Both the position numbers and the translations under genes were made by a program. Positions 30,401 through 39,182 of a stretch of 64,000 bases of DNA are shown one piece after another. Source of the stretch: Psychrobacter sp. UBA5136. Its GTDB lineage: Bacteria; Pseudomonadota; Gammaproteobacteria; Pseudomonadales; Moraxellaceae. Position 1 is the stretch's first letter. Every line of letters starts with the position of its first letter. Where the stretch lies: NCBI RefSeq assembly GCF_002414005.1, contig NZ_DHYG01000056.1, positions 1 through 64,000 on the forward strand. The letters are read 5' to 3'. A model generated the notes under the pieces. It saw nothing but the letters and a program-made list of their open reading frames with translations. It was not told the origin of the DNA and did no database searches.

Positions 30401-31919
30401 TGAAGATTTGGCGCAGCTGATTTTTGATTTAAAACAAGTCAATCCTGATGCCCTAGTATCGGTGAAACTGGTCTCGCGTCCGGGTGTTGGCACCATTGCA
30501 ACGGGTGTGGCAAAAGCCTACGCCGACCTAATTACCATCTCAGGCTATGATGGTGGCACGGCAGCGTCGCCGCTATCGTCGATTCACCATGCTGGCTCGC
30601 CATGGGAGCTGGGGCTTGCTGAAACCCATCAATCGCTTCGCGTCAACGGCTTGCGTGATAAAGTTCGTATCCAAACCGATGGCGGTCTAAAAACCGGTCT
30701 TGATGTGGTGAAAGCCGCAATTCTTGGGGCAGAAAGCTTTGGTTTTGGCACCACGCCGATGATTGCCGTTGGCTGTAAATACCTGCGCATTTGCCATCTT
30801 AATAACTGTCCGACCGGCGTTGCCACGCAAAAAGCCCAGCTGCGCGATGAGCATTTCATTGGCGAAGCAGAGATGCTGATTAACTTCTTTAAATTTGTCG
30901 CAACCGAAACGCGAGAATGGCTTGCTGCCCTTGGCGTGCGCAGTATGGAAGAGCTGGTCGGGCGTACTGATTTGCTTGACATATTGGAGGGTAATACCGA
31001 TAAGCAGCGGCATTTGGATTTAACGCCGTTATTATTTAGCCATCCAGCCAGCATTGGCAAAGCGCAAACTTGTCAGGTGGCGCGTAATGAGCCATTTGAT
31101 AAAGGCTTGCTTGCTGAGCAAATGATTAACGATATGCTGCTGAGTATCCGTCAAGGTACGGGCGGCGATTATAGCTATCGCATTGGCAACTGTGATCGCT
31201 CTATCGGCGCGCGTATTTCGGGTGAGATTGCGCAGGTATGGGGCAATCTTGGCATGAGTGATATGCCCATTAAACTGCACCTAAACGGTACCGCAGGTCA
31301 AAGCCTTGGCGTTTGGAACGCGGGCGGTTTGCATATTGAGCTAGAGGGCGATGCCAATGACTATGTCGGTAAAGGCATGGCGGGCGGTGAGATTGTCATT
31401 TATCCGCCAAAAGACTCAAGTTTCACCACGCATGAAACCGCCATTATCGGCAACACTTGTTTGTACGGCGCTACCGGTGGCAAGTTGTATGCGGCGGGCA
31501 CCGCAGGCGAGCGCTTCGGGGTGCGTAATTCTGGCGCGCATGCGGTTATTGAAGGCACGGGCGATCATTGCTGCGAGTATATGACCGGCGGCATTATTAC
31601 CGTTCTTGGGCGTACGGGGCTAAATTTCGGCGCAGGCATGACCGGCGGCTTTGCTTATGTCCTCGATATGGATGGCGACTTTTTTGATCGCTGTAATCAT
31701 GAGCTGATTGACCTAAACCGTATCTCAAGCGAGCAAATGGAAGGTCATCGTATTTATTTGCAACAAGTGATTGAAACCCATGTCGATAAGACCGGCAGTA
31801 CGTGGGGGCAGACCATCTTAGCGGACTTTGAGCATTACGCGCGTAAGTTCTATTTGGTAAAACCCAAAGCGGCAAACGTTGCGAGCTTGCTTAAAACCAC
31901 GACGGCTGATCCACAATAA
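27456..31919 (+). CDS. gltB: Glutamate synthase (NADPH) large subunit
   Basis: GltB transfers the glutamine amide to 2-oxoglutarate, producing two glutamates. It is a class II amidotransferase; the catalytic Cys exposed by propeptide removal is Cys20 in NCGFGLIAHIEG. The N-terminal amidase domain (to about 430) is followed by the central and FMN-binding synthase domains (GGRSNSGEGGEDP, YDGGTAASP). The [3Fe-4S] cysteines are in CKYLRICHLNNCPTGV near residue 1108, and the C-terminal GXGXG beta-helix follows. I chose ATG 27456 (1487 aa) with AAAAGGA upstream; a TTG-started longer frame opens at 27399. Confidence 0.98.
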   Translation: MSMISSSTHLATPDDFSDNCGFGLIAHIEGQASHDLVKTAIHSLSCMTHRGGVAADGKTGDGCGLLLATPTSFFKHIAAEQGFTTTANFAVGMVFVNLDEAKAQYSQQVLNEEISAQGLEVAGWRDVPLDLSIVGEIGRQTLPGFQQVFVNASDDLAADDFNRKLFVARKKAEQRLLDDELFYVCSLNCQTIIYKGLVMPSDLPAFFLDLQDTRLASHIVVFHQRFSTNTLPRWPLAQPFRYLAHNGELNTITGNRSWSEARTPKLKSNKLPNLDELTPLVNSTGSDSSSLDNMLEVLMSGGMSLFHAMSILVPPAWQNVDSMDMDLRAFYEFYSQHMEAWDGPAGLVIQDGRYAVCMLDRNGLRPSRWVTTKNGYITVASEVGVWDFAPKDVLAKGRVGPGQMLVIDTMTGQIMDTKAIATLLKKAHPYRKWLREEATRIRDDERLEEILAAQACRGEPLKALQKMYHITNEERTEIIRPNAENAQEPVGSMGDDTPMAVLSQQIRHVGDFFRQQFAQVTNPPIDPLRESIVMSLQTCLGAETNVFAPSAKDAHRIILSSPVLSASKMQQLETLEDPAFQMTRIDLNYDANLELSAAITAICEQVANSIRAGHTLIVLSDKNITADKVPANAIMVTGAVHHYLIAQGIRTDANLIIETGLARDSHQVAVLIGFGATCVYPYLAYDVIDDLVATGELLGDPIQARVNFRKGLDKGLLKILSKMGISTIVSYRGAQLFEAVGLSEEVVNLCFKGVQSRIKGATFADLAADQAQLAANAFKRRAPLDQGGLLKFVFNKEYHAFNPDVINSLHTAVRTGNYDNYRNYADLVNSRPVATLRDLLQLKTDNSIDVNEVEDISAILSRFDSAGMSLGALSPEAHEAIAMAMNTIGGRSNSGEGGEDPVRYGTLRNSKIKQIASGRFGVTPAYLRSAEVLQIKVAQGAKPGEGGQLPGGKVNALIARLRYSVPGVTLISPPPHHDIYSIEDLAQLIFDLKQVNPDALVSVKLVSRPGVGTIATGVAKAYADLITISGYDGGTAASPLSSIHHAGSPWELGLAETHQSLRVNGLRDKVRIQTDGGLKTGLDVVKAAILGAESFGFGTTPMIAVGCKYLRICHLNNCPTGVATQKAQLRDEHFIGEAEMLINFFKFVATETREWLAALGVRSMEELVGRTDLLDILEGNTDKQRHLDLTPLLFSHPASIGKAQTCQVARNEPFDKGLLAEQMINDMLLSIRQGTGGDYSYRIGNCDRSIGARISGEIAQVWGNLGMSDMPIKLHLNGTAGQSLGVWNAGGLHIELEGDANDYVGKGMAGGEIVIYPPKDSSFTTHETAIIGNTCLYGATGGKLYAAGTAGERFGVRNSGAHAVIEGTGDHCCEYMTGGIITVLGRTGLNFGAGMTGGFAYVLDMDGDFFDRCNHELIDLNRISSEQMEGHRIYLQQVIETHVDKTGSTWGQTILADFEHYARKFYLVKPKAANVASLLKTTTADPQ

Positions 31920-32067
31920 GCGAGACAGTAAGAGGTTTACAAGCAATTTAGTTCATAGGTTTTCAGCAGGTAATGACAACTTATATCGGTAAATTTGCCT
32001 TATTGAGGCTGCAGATATTGGCTGTCGTTAGCCACTATAAATACCTCTATATAAAAGAGACAACATC

Positions 32068-33489
32068 ATGGCAAAACGCTTAGAAAATAGTTTTCAGTTT
32101 TTAGATGTACCGCGCCTTGAGCCAACCAAAAAAGACATCGTTACGCGCTCAACCGAGTTTGTTGAAATTTATCAGCCGTTTGAAAGTGAGGCGGTGACGC
32201 AGCAAGCGCACCGCTGCCTTGAGTGCGGTAACCCGTACTGCGAGTGGAAATGTCCGGTGCATAATTACATTCCCAACTGGCTTAAATTGGCAAGCGAGGG
32301 GCAAATATTTCAGGCGGCAGAACTGTGTCATCGCACCAATACTCTGCCCGAGGTTTGTGGCCGTGTCTGCCCGCAAGACCGCTTATGTGAAGGCGCTTGC
32401 ACACTAAACGACGGCTTTGGCGCCGTCACCATTGGCAATGTAGAAAAATACATCAATGACACTGCTTTCGCGCTTGGTTGGCGTCCTGATATGTCCGAAG
32501 TGATTTGGACAGATAAAAAAGTCGCTATTATTGGCGCAGGGCCTGCAGGTTTGGGCTGCGCCGACATTTTAGTCAGAAATGGCGTCAAACCTGTTATTTT
32601 TGATAAGCGCCCTGAGATTGGCGGTTTATTAACCTTTGGTATTCCAGAGTTTAAAATGGAAAAAGACGTCATGCGCAACCGCCGTGTCATTTTTGAAGGC
32701 ATGGGTATGGAGTTTCGTTTAGAGACCGAAATCGGCAGCGACGTCAGTATTGATGAGCTACTAAGCGAGTACGACGCGGTATTTATGGGCATGGGCACTT
32801 ATACCTATATGCGCGGCGGCTTTGCAGGCGAAGAGCTAGACGGCGTCTATGATGCGCTAGATTACCTGATAGCTAACGTCAATCGCTGTAACGACTGGGA
32901 AAAAAATCCAGCAGACTATATCGATTTAAAAGGCAAAAAAGTGGTGGTGCTAGGCGGCGGTGACACGGCGATGGACTGTAACCGTAGCAGTGTGCGTCAA
33001 GGGGCACAGCAAGTGGTTTGTGCTTATCGCCGTGACGAAGAAAACATGCCCGGCTCGCGCCGTGAAGTGGTCAATGCACGCGAAGAGGGCGTTGAGTTTT
33101 TATTCAACCGTCAACCGACAGAAATCATTGGGTTAAACGGTAAGGTGAATGCGGTCAAGGTGATCACCACGCATCTGGGCGCACCCGATAGTCGTGGTCG
33201 CCGCCACCCTGAGCCCATTCCCAATTCAGAAGAAATCATTCCATGTGATGCGGTTATTCTGGCCTTTGGTTTCCGTCCTAGCCCTGCCGATTGGTTTGCA
33301 GAGCAGCAAGTGACAATGGACACGTCAGGTCGAGTGGTAGCCGCCGAAAAACAAACTTTTAAATTCCAGACCAGTAACCCAAAAATCTTTGCCGGCGGCG
33401 ATATGGTGCGCGGCTCTGATTTGGTGGTGACAGCGATTTGGGAAGGTCGTGAAGCGGCAGAAGGGATTTTGGATTTCTTGGAGGTCTAG
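32068..33489 (+). CDS. gltD: Glutamate synthase (NADPH) small subunit
   Basis: GltD oxidises NADPH via FAD and passes electrons through [4Fe-4S] clusters to GltB. The 473-residue product has N-terminal cysteine clusters CLECGNPYCEWKC (about 50-62) and CGRVCPQDRLCEGAC (about 96-110). The FAD fold has GAGPAGLGCA near 157 and the NADPH fold VLGGGDTAMDC near 294. The ATG follows AAAGAGA. It is 148 nt after gltB with no terminator, so the two form one operon ended by the terminator at 33577. Confidence 0.98.
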   Translation: MAKRLENSFQFLDVPRLEPTKKDIVTRSTEFVEIYQPFESEAVTQQAHRCLECGNPYCEWKCPVHNYIPNWLKLASEGQIFQAAELCHRTNTLPEVCGRVCPQDRLCEGACTLNDGFGAVTIGNVEKYINDTAFALGWRPDMSEVIWTDKKVAIIGAGPAGLGCADILVRNGVKPVIFDKRPEIGGLLTFGIPEFKMEKDVMRNRRVIFEGMGMEFRLETEIGSDVSIDELLSEYDAVFMGMGTYTYMRGGFAGEELDGVYDALDYLIANVNRCNDWEKNPADYIDLKGKKVVVLGGGDTAMDCNRSSVRQGAQQVVCAYRRDEENMPGSRREVVNAREEGVEFLFNRQPTEIIGLNGKVNAVKVITTHLGAPDSRGRRHPEPIPNSEEIIPCDAVILAFGFRPSPADWFAEQQVTMDTSGRVVAAEKQTFKFQTSNPKIFAGGDMVRGSDLVVTAIWEGREAAEGILDFLEV

Positions 33490-33576
33490 CATTTAGCTGT
33501 TATTGATTTGGCTTAATGAATAGCCAAACGCACTCTTAGCATGCTCTCCTGTTTTGCGTTAGCATGTTGTGATCTT

Positions 33577-33619
33577 TAACGCCTTTTATCTTTTAATAGA
33601 TAAAGGGCGTTATTTTTTT
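33577..33619 (+). terminator. Rho-independent terminator after gltD
   Basis: A 15-bp stem (33577-33591 with 33598-33612, one G-T pair) with a 6-nt loop runs into seven T. Confidence 0.9.
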
Positions 33620-33699
33620 GATAATTACTTTATGAATGGTTAAGCTAGCAGTTATCATTTAACCCATTTTTTATTTATTCATTATAAGAGACGTCCTGC

Positions 33700-34935
33700 G
33701 TGAAACCAACTTTTTGGCAACGATTTACCGCGCCGTTTGTAGAGCCTTATGCTCGCTATCAGCATGCCGATGTTTTGCATGCCATACGCTTGGGCGTGGC
33801 TGTGCTTATTGCCCTGTTGTTAAATAAGTTTACCCACCTGCCGCATGGCGAGTGGACGACCATTACCGTGTTTGTGATTTTGGGTTTGTTGCAATACCAA
33901 GGGGCGATTTATACCAAGGCCAAAGAGCGCATACTTGGTACTTTGCTCGGTGTGGTGGTGGGGCTGAGCTTTTTATGGCTGATTCAAGATACCGGCGGCT
34001 GGCTATGGTTATATTACGGGCTGATTGGCATTATCAGCGGCATTATTGGCTATGTGGCGGTTAAGCAGTTGGGCTATATCGGCCTTTTGACGGGCATCAC
34101 CATGTTAATGATAGTTTCTAGTCCCGACCACAGCAATATTGCCCAGGATGGTTTATATCGTGCGATTAATATTTTGCTTGGTGCAGGGGTTGCGGTCGCA
34201 GCGACGTTGATTTTACCGCTGAAATCAACGCTGATGTGGCGCTTTTTATTGGCCAGTAATCTTGAAACCTGCGGCAATTTATACGCCGGGGTGGGCAATC
34301 ATATTGATGCCGATATTTTAGTACCAAAGCCCTTTAAATATAGTAAAGCGACCAGTTCAGCCAGTATTATTTACCCAAAAAACCCTTCTGTTCCGGACAC
34401 GCCGGTAAATAAAGCCTTGGTCAAAGCGCTACAAAAAATCAATAAGCGCCTGCTTGCCGTACGCCCGCATATTGCTGCCACAGCGAGCGAATCTGGGATT
34501 GAAAAAGAAACGCTAGAGACCATCCAGCGTACCCACCGTAACATTATTGGTACCATTGATTTACTGCTAAGTGCGGCGCCACGTTTGGCCAATATCGAGA
34601 TTGACGATGAAAATCATATTTTACTGATTCATTATCAGCACGAATTGACCCAAGCGATGCAGCATATGGCCGCGGTATTGCGTAGCCCAAATGATGAAGT
34701 ATTTCGTCCGATTACCCGCATTGCGGTATCAGAATATCCAAGTGTGGAAAATTTAGGCTTTGAATGGCAGGGTTATTTTTGGCTCACCCAAACGCTGCAA
34801 GTACAGTTGCAACGGCTCAGTGAATTACTGCAAACCACCAAACCGCAGTGGTATGCGGCGTCCGGTTTGCGCTATCAACGCCGCGAGCAGCGCCGTATTA
34901 AGCATAAAGGCAGCGAAACCGATTTACACTTATGA
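33700..34935 (+). CDS. FUSC-family integral membrane protein (GTG start)
   Basis: The 411-residue protein has a hydrophobic N-terminal half with about five or six membrane helices (residues 28-175) and a hydrophilic helical C-terminal half. The segment FTHLPHGEWTTITVFVILG followed by KERILGTLLGVVVGL is typical of the fusaric-acid-resistance/aromatic-acid-exporter family (FUSC, YccS-like). Members are proposed efflux components; the substrate here is unknown. The GTG at 33700 follows AAGAGACG. It stands alone between the gltD terminator and a bidirectional terminator shared with the PotD-like gene. Confidence 0.8.
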   Translation: MKPTFWQRFTAPFVEPYARYQHADVLHAIRLGVAVLIALLLNKFTHLPHGEWTTITVFVILGLLQYQGAIYTKAKERILGTLLGVVVGLSFLWLIQDTGGWLWLYYGLIGIISGIIGYVAVKQLGYIGLLTGITMLMIVSSPDHSNIAQDGLYRAINILLGAGVAVAATLILPLKSTLMWRFLLASNLETCGNLYAGVGNHIDADILVPKPFKYSKATSSASIIYPKNPSVPDTPVNKALVKALQKINKRLLAVRPHIAATASESGIEKETLETIQRTHRNIIGTIDLLLSAAPRLANIEIDDENHILLIHYQHELTQAMQHMAAVLRSPNDEVFRPITRIAVSEYPSVENLGFEWQGYFWLTQTLQVQLQRLSELLQTTKPQWYAASGLRYQRREQRRIKHKGSETDLHL

Positions 34936-34962
34936 ATAAAAAAGCCAATAGAAAAACAAATA

Positions 34963-34998
34963 AAAAACGCTGGCTCTAACAAGTCAGCGTTTTTTTTG
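34963..34998. terminator. Bidirectional terminator
   Basis: AAAACGCTG at 34964-34972 pairs with CAGCGTTTT at 34985-34993, with A and T runs on the two sides. It serves the convergent FUSC and PotD-like genes. Confidence 0.85.
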
Positions 34999-35049
34999 GT
35001 AAGACTTATTCAAGATGGTTATTAATAAGCAGCTATTAACAGCCAGTCA

Positions 35050-36171
35050 TTAACGCCCCGTTTTTAGTTTATCCCAATACTGCTGATACACTTGCAAGGC
35101 TTCATCGCCGACATCTTCTTGGAACTCCGCTTTTGCTAGCACCTCTTTGCTAGGATAAATGGTTGGATTGTTGCGCACCTCTTCTGGCATCAGCTCTCGC
35201 GCGGCCAAGTTTGGCGAAGCATAACCAATCTCTTCGCTGACGATTTTAGAATTTTCCGGACGCAGTAAGTAGTCAATAAACTTGTGCGCTGCATCGACGT
35301 GTTTGGCGTTTTTTGGAATGACAAAGTTATCCATCCATAAGATAGCGCCCTCAGTTGGGTATTTATACACTAGGCTAGTCAAACCCTCGTTATTGGCGAT
35401 GACCGCCTCGCCATTCCAGCTCATTCCAACCGTGGTTTCGCCTTCCATATACGGCATGCGCGAGGCATCTGAATTAAAGGTTTTCACATTCGGCATCAAG
35501 GTCGTGAGCTTCTCATAAGCGGCTTTGATTTCCTCAGGGTTTTTACTGTTGCCCGAATAACCAAGCGTCGATAGCGCCATAGCAAATACTTCGCGCATAT
35601 CATTCATCAGCATTACTTGACCTTTATACTCAGGACGCCACAAGTCATTCCAGCTATTCACCGTTGCAGGATCAACCGCTTCACCATTGATGGCAAGTCC
35701 GGTGCTGCCCCACATATAAGGCACCGAATATTTGTTGTCTGGATCAACCTTGGTATTGGTAAATGAGGTATCAAGATTTTTAAAGTTGCTCAGTTTAGAT
35801 TTATCGAGCTCTTGCAAAAGCCCTTCTTTTGCCATCTTTTCGACATAATACGTCGATGGAATCGCTAAGTCATATTGACTAGAATCATCGAGCAATTTGA
35901 GCTTGGCGTACATGGCTTCATTAGAATCAAAGGTGGTGTAATTAACCTGAATGCCAGTTTCTTCGGTAAAGCCGTCGAGGATTTCTTGCGGCATATATTC
36001 CGACCAGTTATACAAATTTAGCGTCTCGGTGCTGGCAGCTGCGTTTGTATCATTCGCATTATCGGAGTTGCTACAGCTGGCAAGGGCAAGCCCGACCGCT
36101 ACTGCCAATAGGGCTTTTGGTAGCATGCGCGCGCCACGAGTGGCAGAGTAGGATGATGATAAATGGGTCAA
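35050..36171 (-). CDS. potD: Spermidine/putrescine-binding lipoprotein, PotD-like (TTG start)
   Basis: This is the periplasmic binding component of a polyamine ABC transporter. The 373-residue product follows E. coli PotD closely: YNWSEYMPQEILDGFTEETG, YDLAIPSTYYVEKMAKEG, YSVPYMWGSTGLAING, MEGETTVGMSWNGEA and the C-terminal YPSKEVLAKAEFQEDVG. Unlike E. coli PotD it is a predicted lipoprotein (signal region from Met16, lipobox ALASC with Cys33). The TTG start at 36171 is supported by AGGAG seven bases upstream; the downstream ATG at 36126 has no such site. No permease or ATPase genes lie nearby. Confidence 0.92.
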   Translation of the reverse strand: MTHLSSSYSATRGARMLPKALLAVAVGLALASCSNSDNANDTNAAASTETLNLYNWSEYMPQEILDGFTEETGIQVNYTTFDSNEAMYAKLKLLDDSSQYDLAIPSTYYVEKMAKEGLLQELDKSKLSNFKNLDTSFTNTKVDPDNKYSVPYMWGSTGLAINGEAVDPATVNSWNDLWRPEYKGQVMLMNDMREVFAMALSTLGYSGNSKNPEEIKAAYEKLTTLMPNVKTFNSDASRMPYMEGETTVGMSWNGEAVIANNEGLTSLVYKYPTEGAILWMDNFVIPKNAKHVDAAHKFIDYLLRPENSKIVSEEIGYASPNLAARELMPEEVRNNPTIYPSKEVLAKAEFQEDVGDEALQVYQQYWDKLKTGR

Positions 36172-36266
36172 AATGTCTCTCCTAAATTAAGGCAAAAGTG
36201 GAAAAGCAGGCGAATGATGCCGAAATGACGGTATTCATTATACGGTTATGGTTGTGGTAAGTCGAA

Positions 36267-36300
36267 ATTTAAAGGGCAACAATATTTAAAGGGCAATAAT
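36267..36300. repeat. 17-bp tandem duplication
   Basis: ATTTAAAGGGCAACAAT at 36267-36283 is followed immediately by a copy with one change (C to T) at 36284-36300. It lies between the divergent potD and SDR genes. Confidence 0.85.
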
Positions 36301-36438
36301 ATCTCTTTGATTACAATCACCAATGCCATAAGGGCTTAAAGTGAATGCGACTAATTATGATATGATTGGTGCTGTTTGTTTTTCACGCTCTGTAAAAAAC
36401 GATGATTTATGGACAGCAAATCATAAAGGATAAAAATA

Positions 36439-37236
36439 ATGGAGAACTCTCAAACTGTAGTTCCTGCCTTATTAACGGGCAAAGTTGCTATCGTCACTGG
36501 TGCAAGTCGAGGTCTTGGGGCGCAAATCGCTCAACAAATGGCAGCAGCAGGGGCAAACGTTTGCGTCAATTATCTTCATAGCAAGGATGCCGCTGAAGCA
36601 GTAGTCGCAGACATCGAAGCGTCAGGCGGTCAAGCCTTTGCTTATCAAGGTGACGTGACGGATTTGGCTCAAATGCAAGCGATGGCAGCAGAAGTGGTTA
36701 AGCGTTTTGGTCGTATTGATATATTGGTGAATAACGCGCTGCCAAGTTATCAGTTTAATCCAAGGGCTGATTACACCAGTATTGAGACCGTGCAATGGGC
36801 ACATTTTTCTCAGCAAATTGATGGGATTGTCCAAGGCGCGGTAAATACCGTTCAGGCTGTCTTGTCGCAAATGAAGTCGCAAAATATGGGAAAGATTATT
36901 AATATCTCAACAAATCTTATTTATAATCCAGTCGTCACTTACTACGATTATACGACGGCAAAATCAGCGCTGATTGGGCTGACGCGCAATTTAGCGAGCG
37001 AGCTTGGCCAATATGGTATTCGTGTAAACTTACTGGCGGGTGGACTATTAAAGACCACCGATGCGAGCAGCTTAACTACCGAAGAGGTATTTGATCATAT
37101 CGCGACGACCACGCCATTACGCCAAGCGACCTCAGTTACCGATTTTGCCAATGCCGTATTGCTGATGGCGTCTGATTTGAGTGCGGCGATGACTGGTCAA
37201 TCTATCGCGGTTGATGGCGGCTTAACCATGCCGTAA
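36439..37236 (+). CDS. Short-chain dehydrogenase/reductase, FabG-like
   Basis: The 265-residue protein is a classical SDR. It has the dinucleotide motif TGASRGLG at residues 20-27, the NNA stretch ILVNNALP, the catalytic Ser near 157 (NISTN) and YTTAK with Tyr171 and Lys175. The C-terminus AMTGQSIAVDGGLTMP is typical of 3-oxoacyl-ACP reductase-like members. It is probably NADP(H)-dependent; the substrate cannot be read from sequence. It is not in a fatty-acid cluster, so it is unlikely to be the housekeeping FabG. AAAGGATA precedes the ATG. Confidence 0.88.
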   Translation: MENSQTVVPALLTGKVAIVTGASRGLGAQIAQQMAAAGANVCVNYLHSKDAAEAVVADIEASGGQAFAYQGDVTDLAQMQAMAAEVVKRFGRIDILVNNALPSYQFNPRADYTSIETVQWAHFSQQIDGIVQGAVNTVQAVLSQMKSQNMGKIINISTNLIYNPVVTYYDYTTAKSALIGLTRNLASELGQYGIRVNLLAGGLLKTTDASSLTTEEVFDHIATTTPLRQATSVTDFANAVLLMASDLSAAMTGQSIAVDGGLTMP

Positions 37237-37295
37237 TGGCTTTATCGGTAAATGCGCCTGAGCTGAATTTGATTAAATTGCATAAGAGAAATTGT

Positions 37296-37553
37296 ATGAA
37301 GAACCGTAACGTCGCTGGTATGGTGACTGCCATGCTAGGGCTGTGCGCCATTATTGCTTTTTTTAATGCTGGTATGAATACGCCGATATTGAGTTGGCCG
37401 TTAGAAGCGTATCTTGGCGTGGCGTTCACGATTGGTTGGTTGACCAATATGCCAACTTTTTTGGCTTATTTAATCGCAGCTTTATTGTTTATTTTGATTG
37501 CTGTTGGGTTATATAAGCTAGGAAGTTGGGTTTATGAGTTGGTGGCTCGGTAA
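37296..37553 (+). CDS. Small two-helix membrane protein, unknown
   Basis: The 85-residue product starts MKNRNVAGMVTAMLGLC and has two hydrophobic segments (about residues 6-25 and 52-75). I prefer ATG 37296 with AAGAGA at 37284-37289. The frame is open from an ATG at 37236 that overlaps the SDR stop (TAATG) and would add 20 hydrophilic residues. I do not recognise the family. It lies in a short run of same-strand genes with the SDR and the UDG-like gene. Confidence 0.6.
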   Translation: MKNRNVAGMVTAMLGLCAIIAFFNAGMNTPILSWPLEAYLGVAFTIGWLTNMPTFLAYLIAALLFILIAVGLYKLGSWVYELVAR

Positions 37554-37576
37554 AGCGAATGGCGTAAGGAGTCAAA

Positions 37577-38317
37577 ATGATGTCGCCTAGTGAGAAATGC
37601 TTCAAACAAAAGCAGCAGCTTATCAATGACTTTGTTCGCCGCGCTAATGCCATTTTACCACTTGATAACCCGCTATATTTTGATGGTCATTTTATCAGTG
37701 GTCAGATTTATCGCCCTGATATCTTGTTTATTGGCATCAATCCCGGTCATCGTGACTGGAGCAATATTGAAGGTCGCCGCGCTGATACCTGCTTGATTGA
37801 TTATCGCTCATTACCTTGTAAATATATCGCTGAGGCAGAAGCAGGAAACCGTTTTGCTAAGCGAATTATTAATGTGGTCTGCGATAGTGAGGTTAGCCGA
37901 CTTGAACACTGCGCTGAGACCAGTCTGTTATCCTATTTTGCCAGTCCAAGAGAGCACGTGGTTCAAAAGCAAATCAAAGCATTGCCAAAAGCCATGCAAC
38001 GTGAGCATAAGCAGCTGACGACACTGCCGCTTGAGCAGCTACGGCCTAAGCATATCGTCTGTATTGGCTGGCGAACCTTTGATGAGTTTATGAATCGCTA
38101 TGGTCAACATGCAGATTCGTCAATGAATCGAGCATCGACCAAAAAGTTGCCTATTCAGATGAAAGGGGTGGACAAAATGATGGATTACTACACCAGAGTG
38201 GAGCTAGATGGCATTATTGTTCACGGCGTCAGGCATTTTTCAACGCCACTCAGCCATGCCATGATTGATGATCTAAAAGCCATATTTAAAAGCGTTTGGG
38301 AAGAGCTCGAAAAGTGA
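37577..38317 (+). CDS. Uracil-DNA-glycosylase-superfamily-like protein
   Basis: The 246-residue soluble protein shows three segments in the order of the UDG fold: DILFIGINPG at 48-57 (motif A-like), RPKHIVCIGWRTFDEF near 155-170 (central strand), and VRHFSTPLS near 215-223 (resembling the HPSPLS loop). The water-activating Asp/Asn of known families is replaced by an Asn in GINPG, so activity is uncertain. No Fe-S cysteine set is obvious. AAGGAG precedes the first ATG. Role unknown; the function call is an inference from fold-like motifs. Confidence 0.6.
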   Translation: MMSPSEKCFKQKQQLINDFVRRANAILPLDNPLYFDGHFISGQIYRPDILFIGINPGHRDWSNIEGRRADTCLIDYRSLPCKYIAEAEAGNRFAKRIINVVCDSEVSRLEHCAETSLLSYFASPREHVVQKQIKALPKAMQREHKQLTTLPLEQLRPKHIVCIGWRTFDEFMNRYGQHADSSMNRASTKKLPIQMKGVDKMMDYYTRVELDGIIVHGVRHFSTPLSHAMIDDLKAIFKSVWEELEK

Positions 38318-38343
38318 AATAGCACAATTTAAAACTTTTTAGC

Positions 38344-39147
38344 TTAAACCTTTTCAGCGATAAATTTCTCAACCACCGCTTGAATACCATGTTCTTCAAT
38401 CGTCCCTGTGACAAAGTCTGCGCGTTCTATCAGCTCAGCTTTGGCATCGCCCATGGCTACGGCATAGCCGACTAAATCAAACATTTCTAAATCATTCAGC
38501 CCATCGCCAAATGCCATGCATTCGCTTGCGTCAATGCCATAATATCGGCAAACGTCTTTGATTCCGCGTGCTTTTGACGCATCAATTGGTAAAATATCAG
38601 CGACAATCTCATGCCAAGGTACTAGCTTTAAGTCTTGCTCTGCAAAGTTCATGTTTTGCATTTTTTTATTTTGGTCATCTAAAAATACCGAACACTGATA
38701 GACGGTATTAAATCGGCAATAATCAGGATCGATGATGCTACAGCTTTTTATTTTATCGTGATATCTGCTTTGCCATTCGTGTTCATCCGACCAGATAATG
38801 TGAGTGGCAGAGTCAAATTTATAAACCAAGCCGCTTTGCTGACAAAGCTGAGTAATAGCGGATGACTGCTCATTAGATAATGGATAATGGCTGATAACGC
38901 GCTGATTATCAAAGCTGTATTGACCATTCATACAGATAACAGCATCTAAAATGTCTGCTTCCAGCAATGCAATGATATCCAAAGGCAATATTGGCTTTGA
39001 GCGTCCAGTTGAAATGACTAGCTTAATATCGGTCTTCGCCAGCGCCTCAAGCGTGGCTTTATTATGCGGGGCAATCTCCCCGTTTCGGCTTAAGGTGTCG
39101 TCGATATCAAAAAAGATGATTTTTGGGGTGGGGATATTATTATTCAT
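38344..39147 (-). CDS. HAD-superfamily phosphatase, Cof-type
   Basis: The 267-residue protein has the nucleophile motif FFDIDDTLS (Asp14, Asp16), motif II in LVISTGRS and the C-terminal motifs SKARGIKDV and AFGDGLNDLEMF. A C2B-type cap between them places it in the Cof subfamily, whose members hydrolyse sugar phosphates, flavin or pyridoxal phosphates. The substrate cannot be predicted. AGGAAG precedes the ATG. It starts 35 nt after the TIR gene on the same strand and may be co-transcribed with it. Confidence 0.9.
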   Translation of the reverse strand: MNNNIPTPKIIFFDIDDTLSRNGEIAPHNKATLEALAKTDIKLVISTGRSKPILPLDIIALLEADILDAVICMNGQYSFDNQRVISHYPLSNEQSSAITQLCQQSGLVYKFDSATHIIWSDEHEWQSRYHDKIKSCSIIDPDYCRFNTVYQCSVFLDDQNKKMQNMNFAEQDLKLVPWHEIVADILPIDASKARGIKDVCRYYGIDASECMAFGDGLNDLEMFDLVGYAVAMGDAKAELIERADFVTGTIEEHGIQAVVEKFIAEKV

Positions 39148-39182
39148 AGTTAACTTCCTAACTGTTCTTACTATAAGAATCT

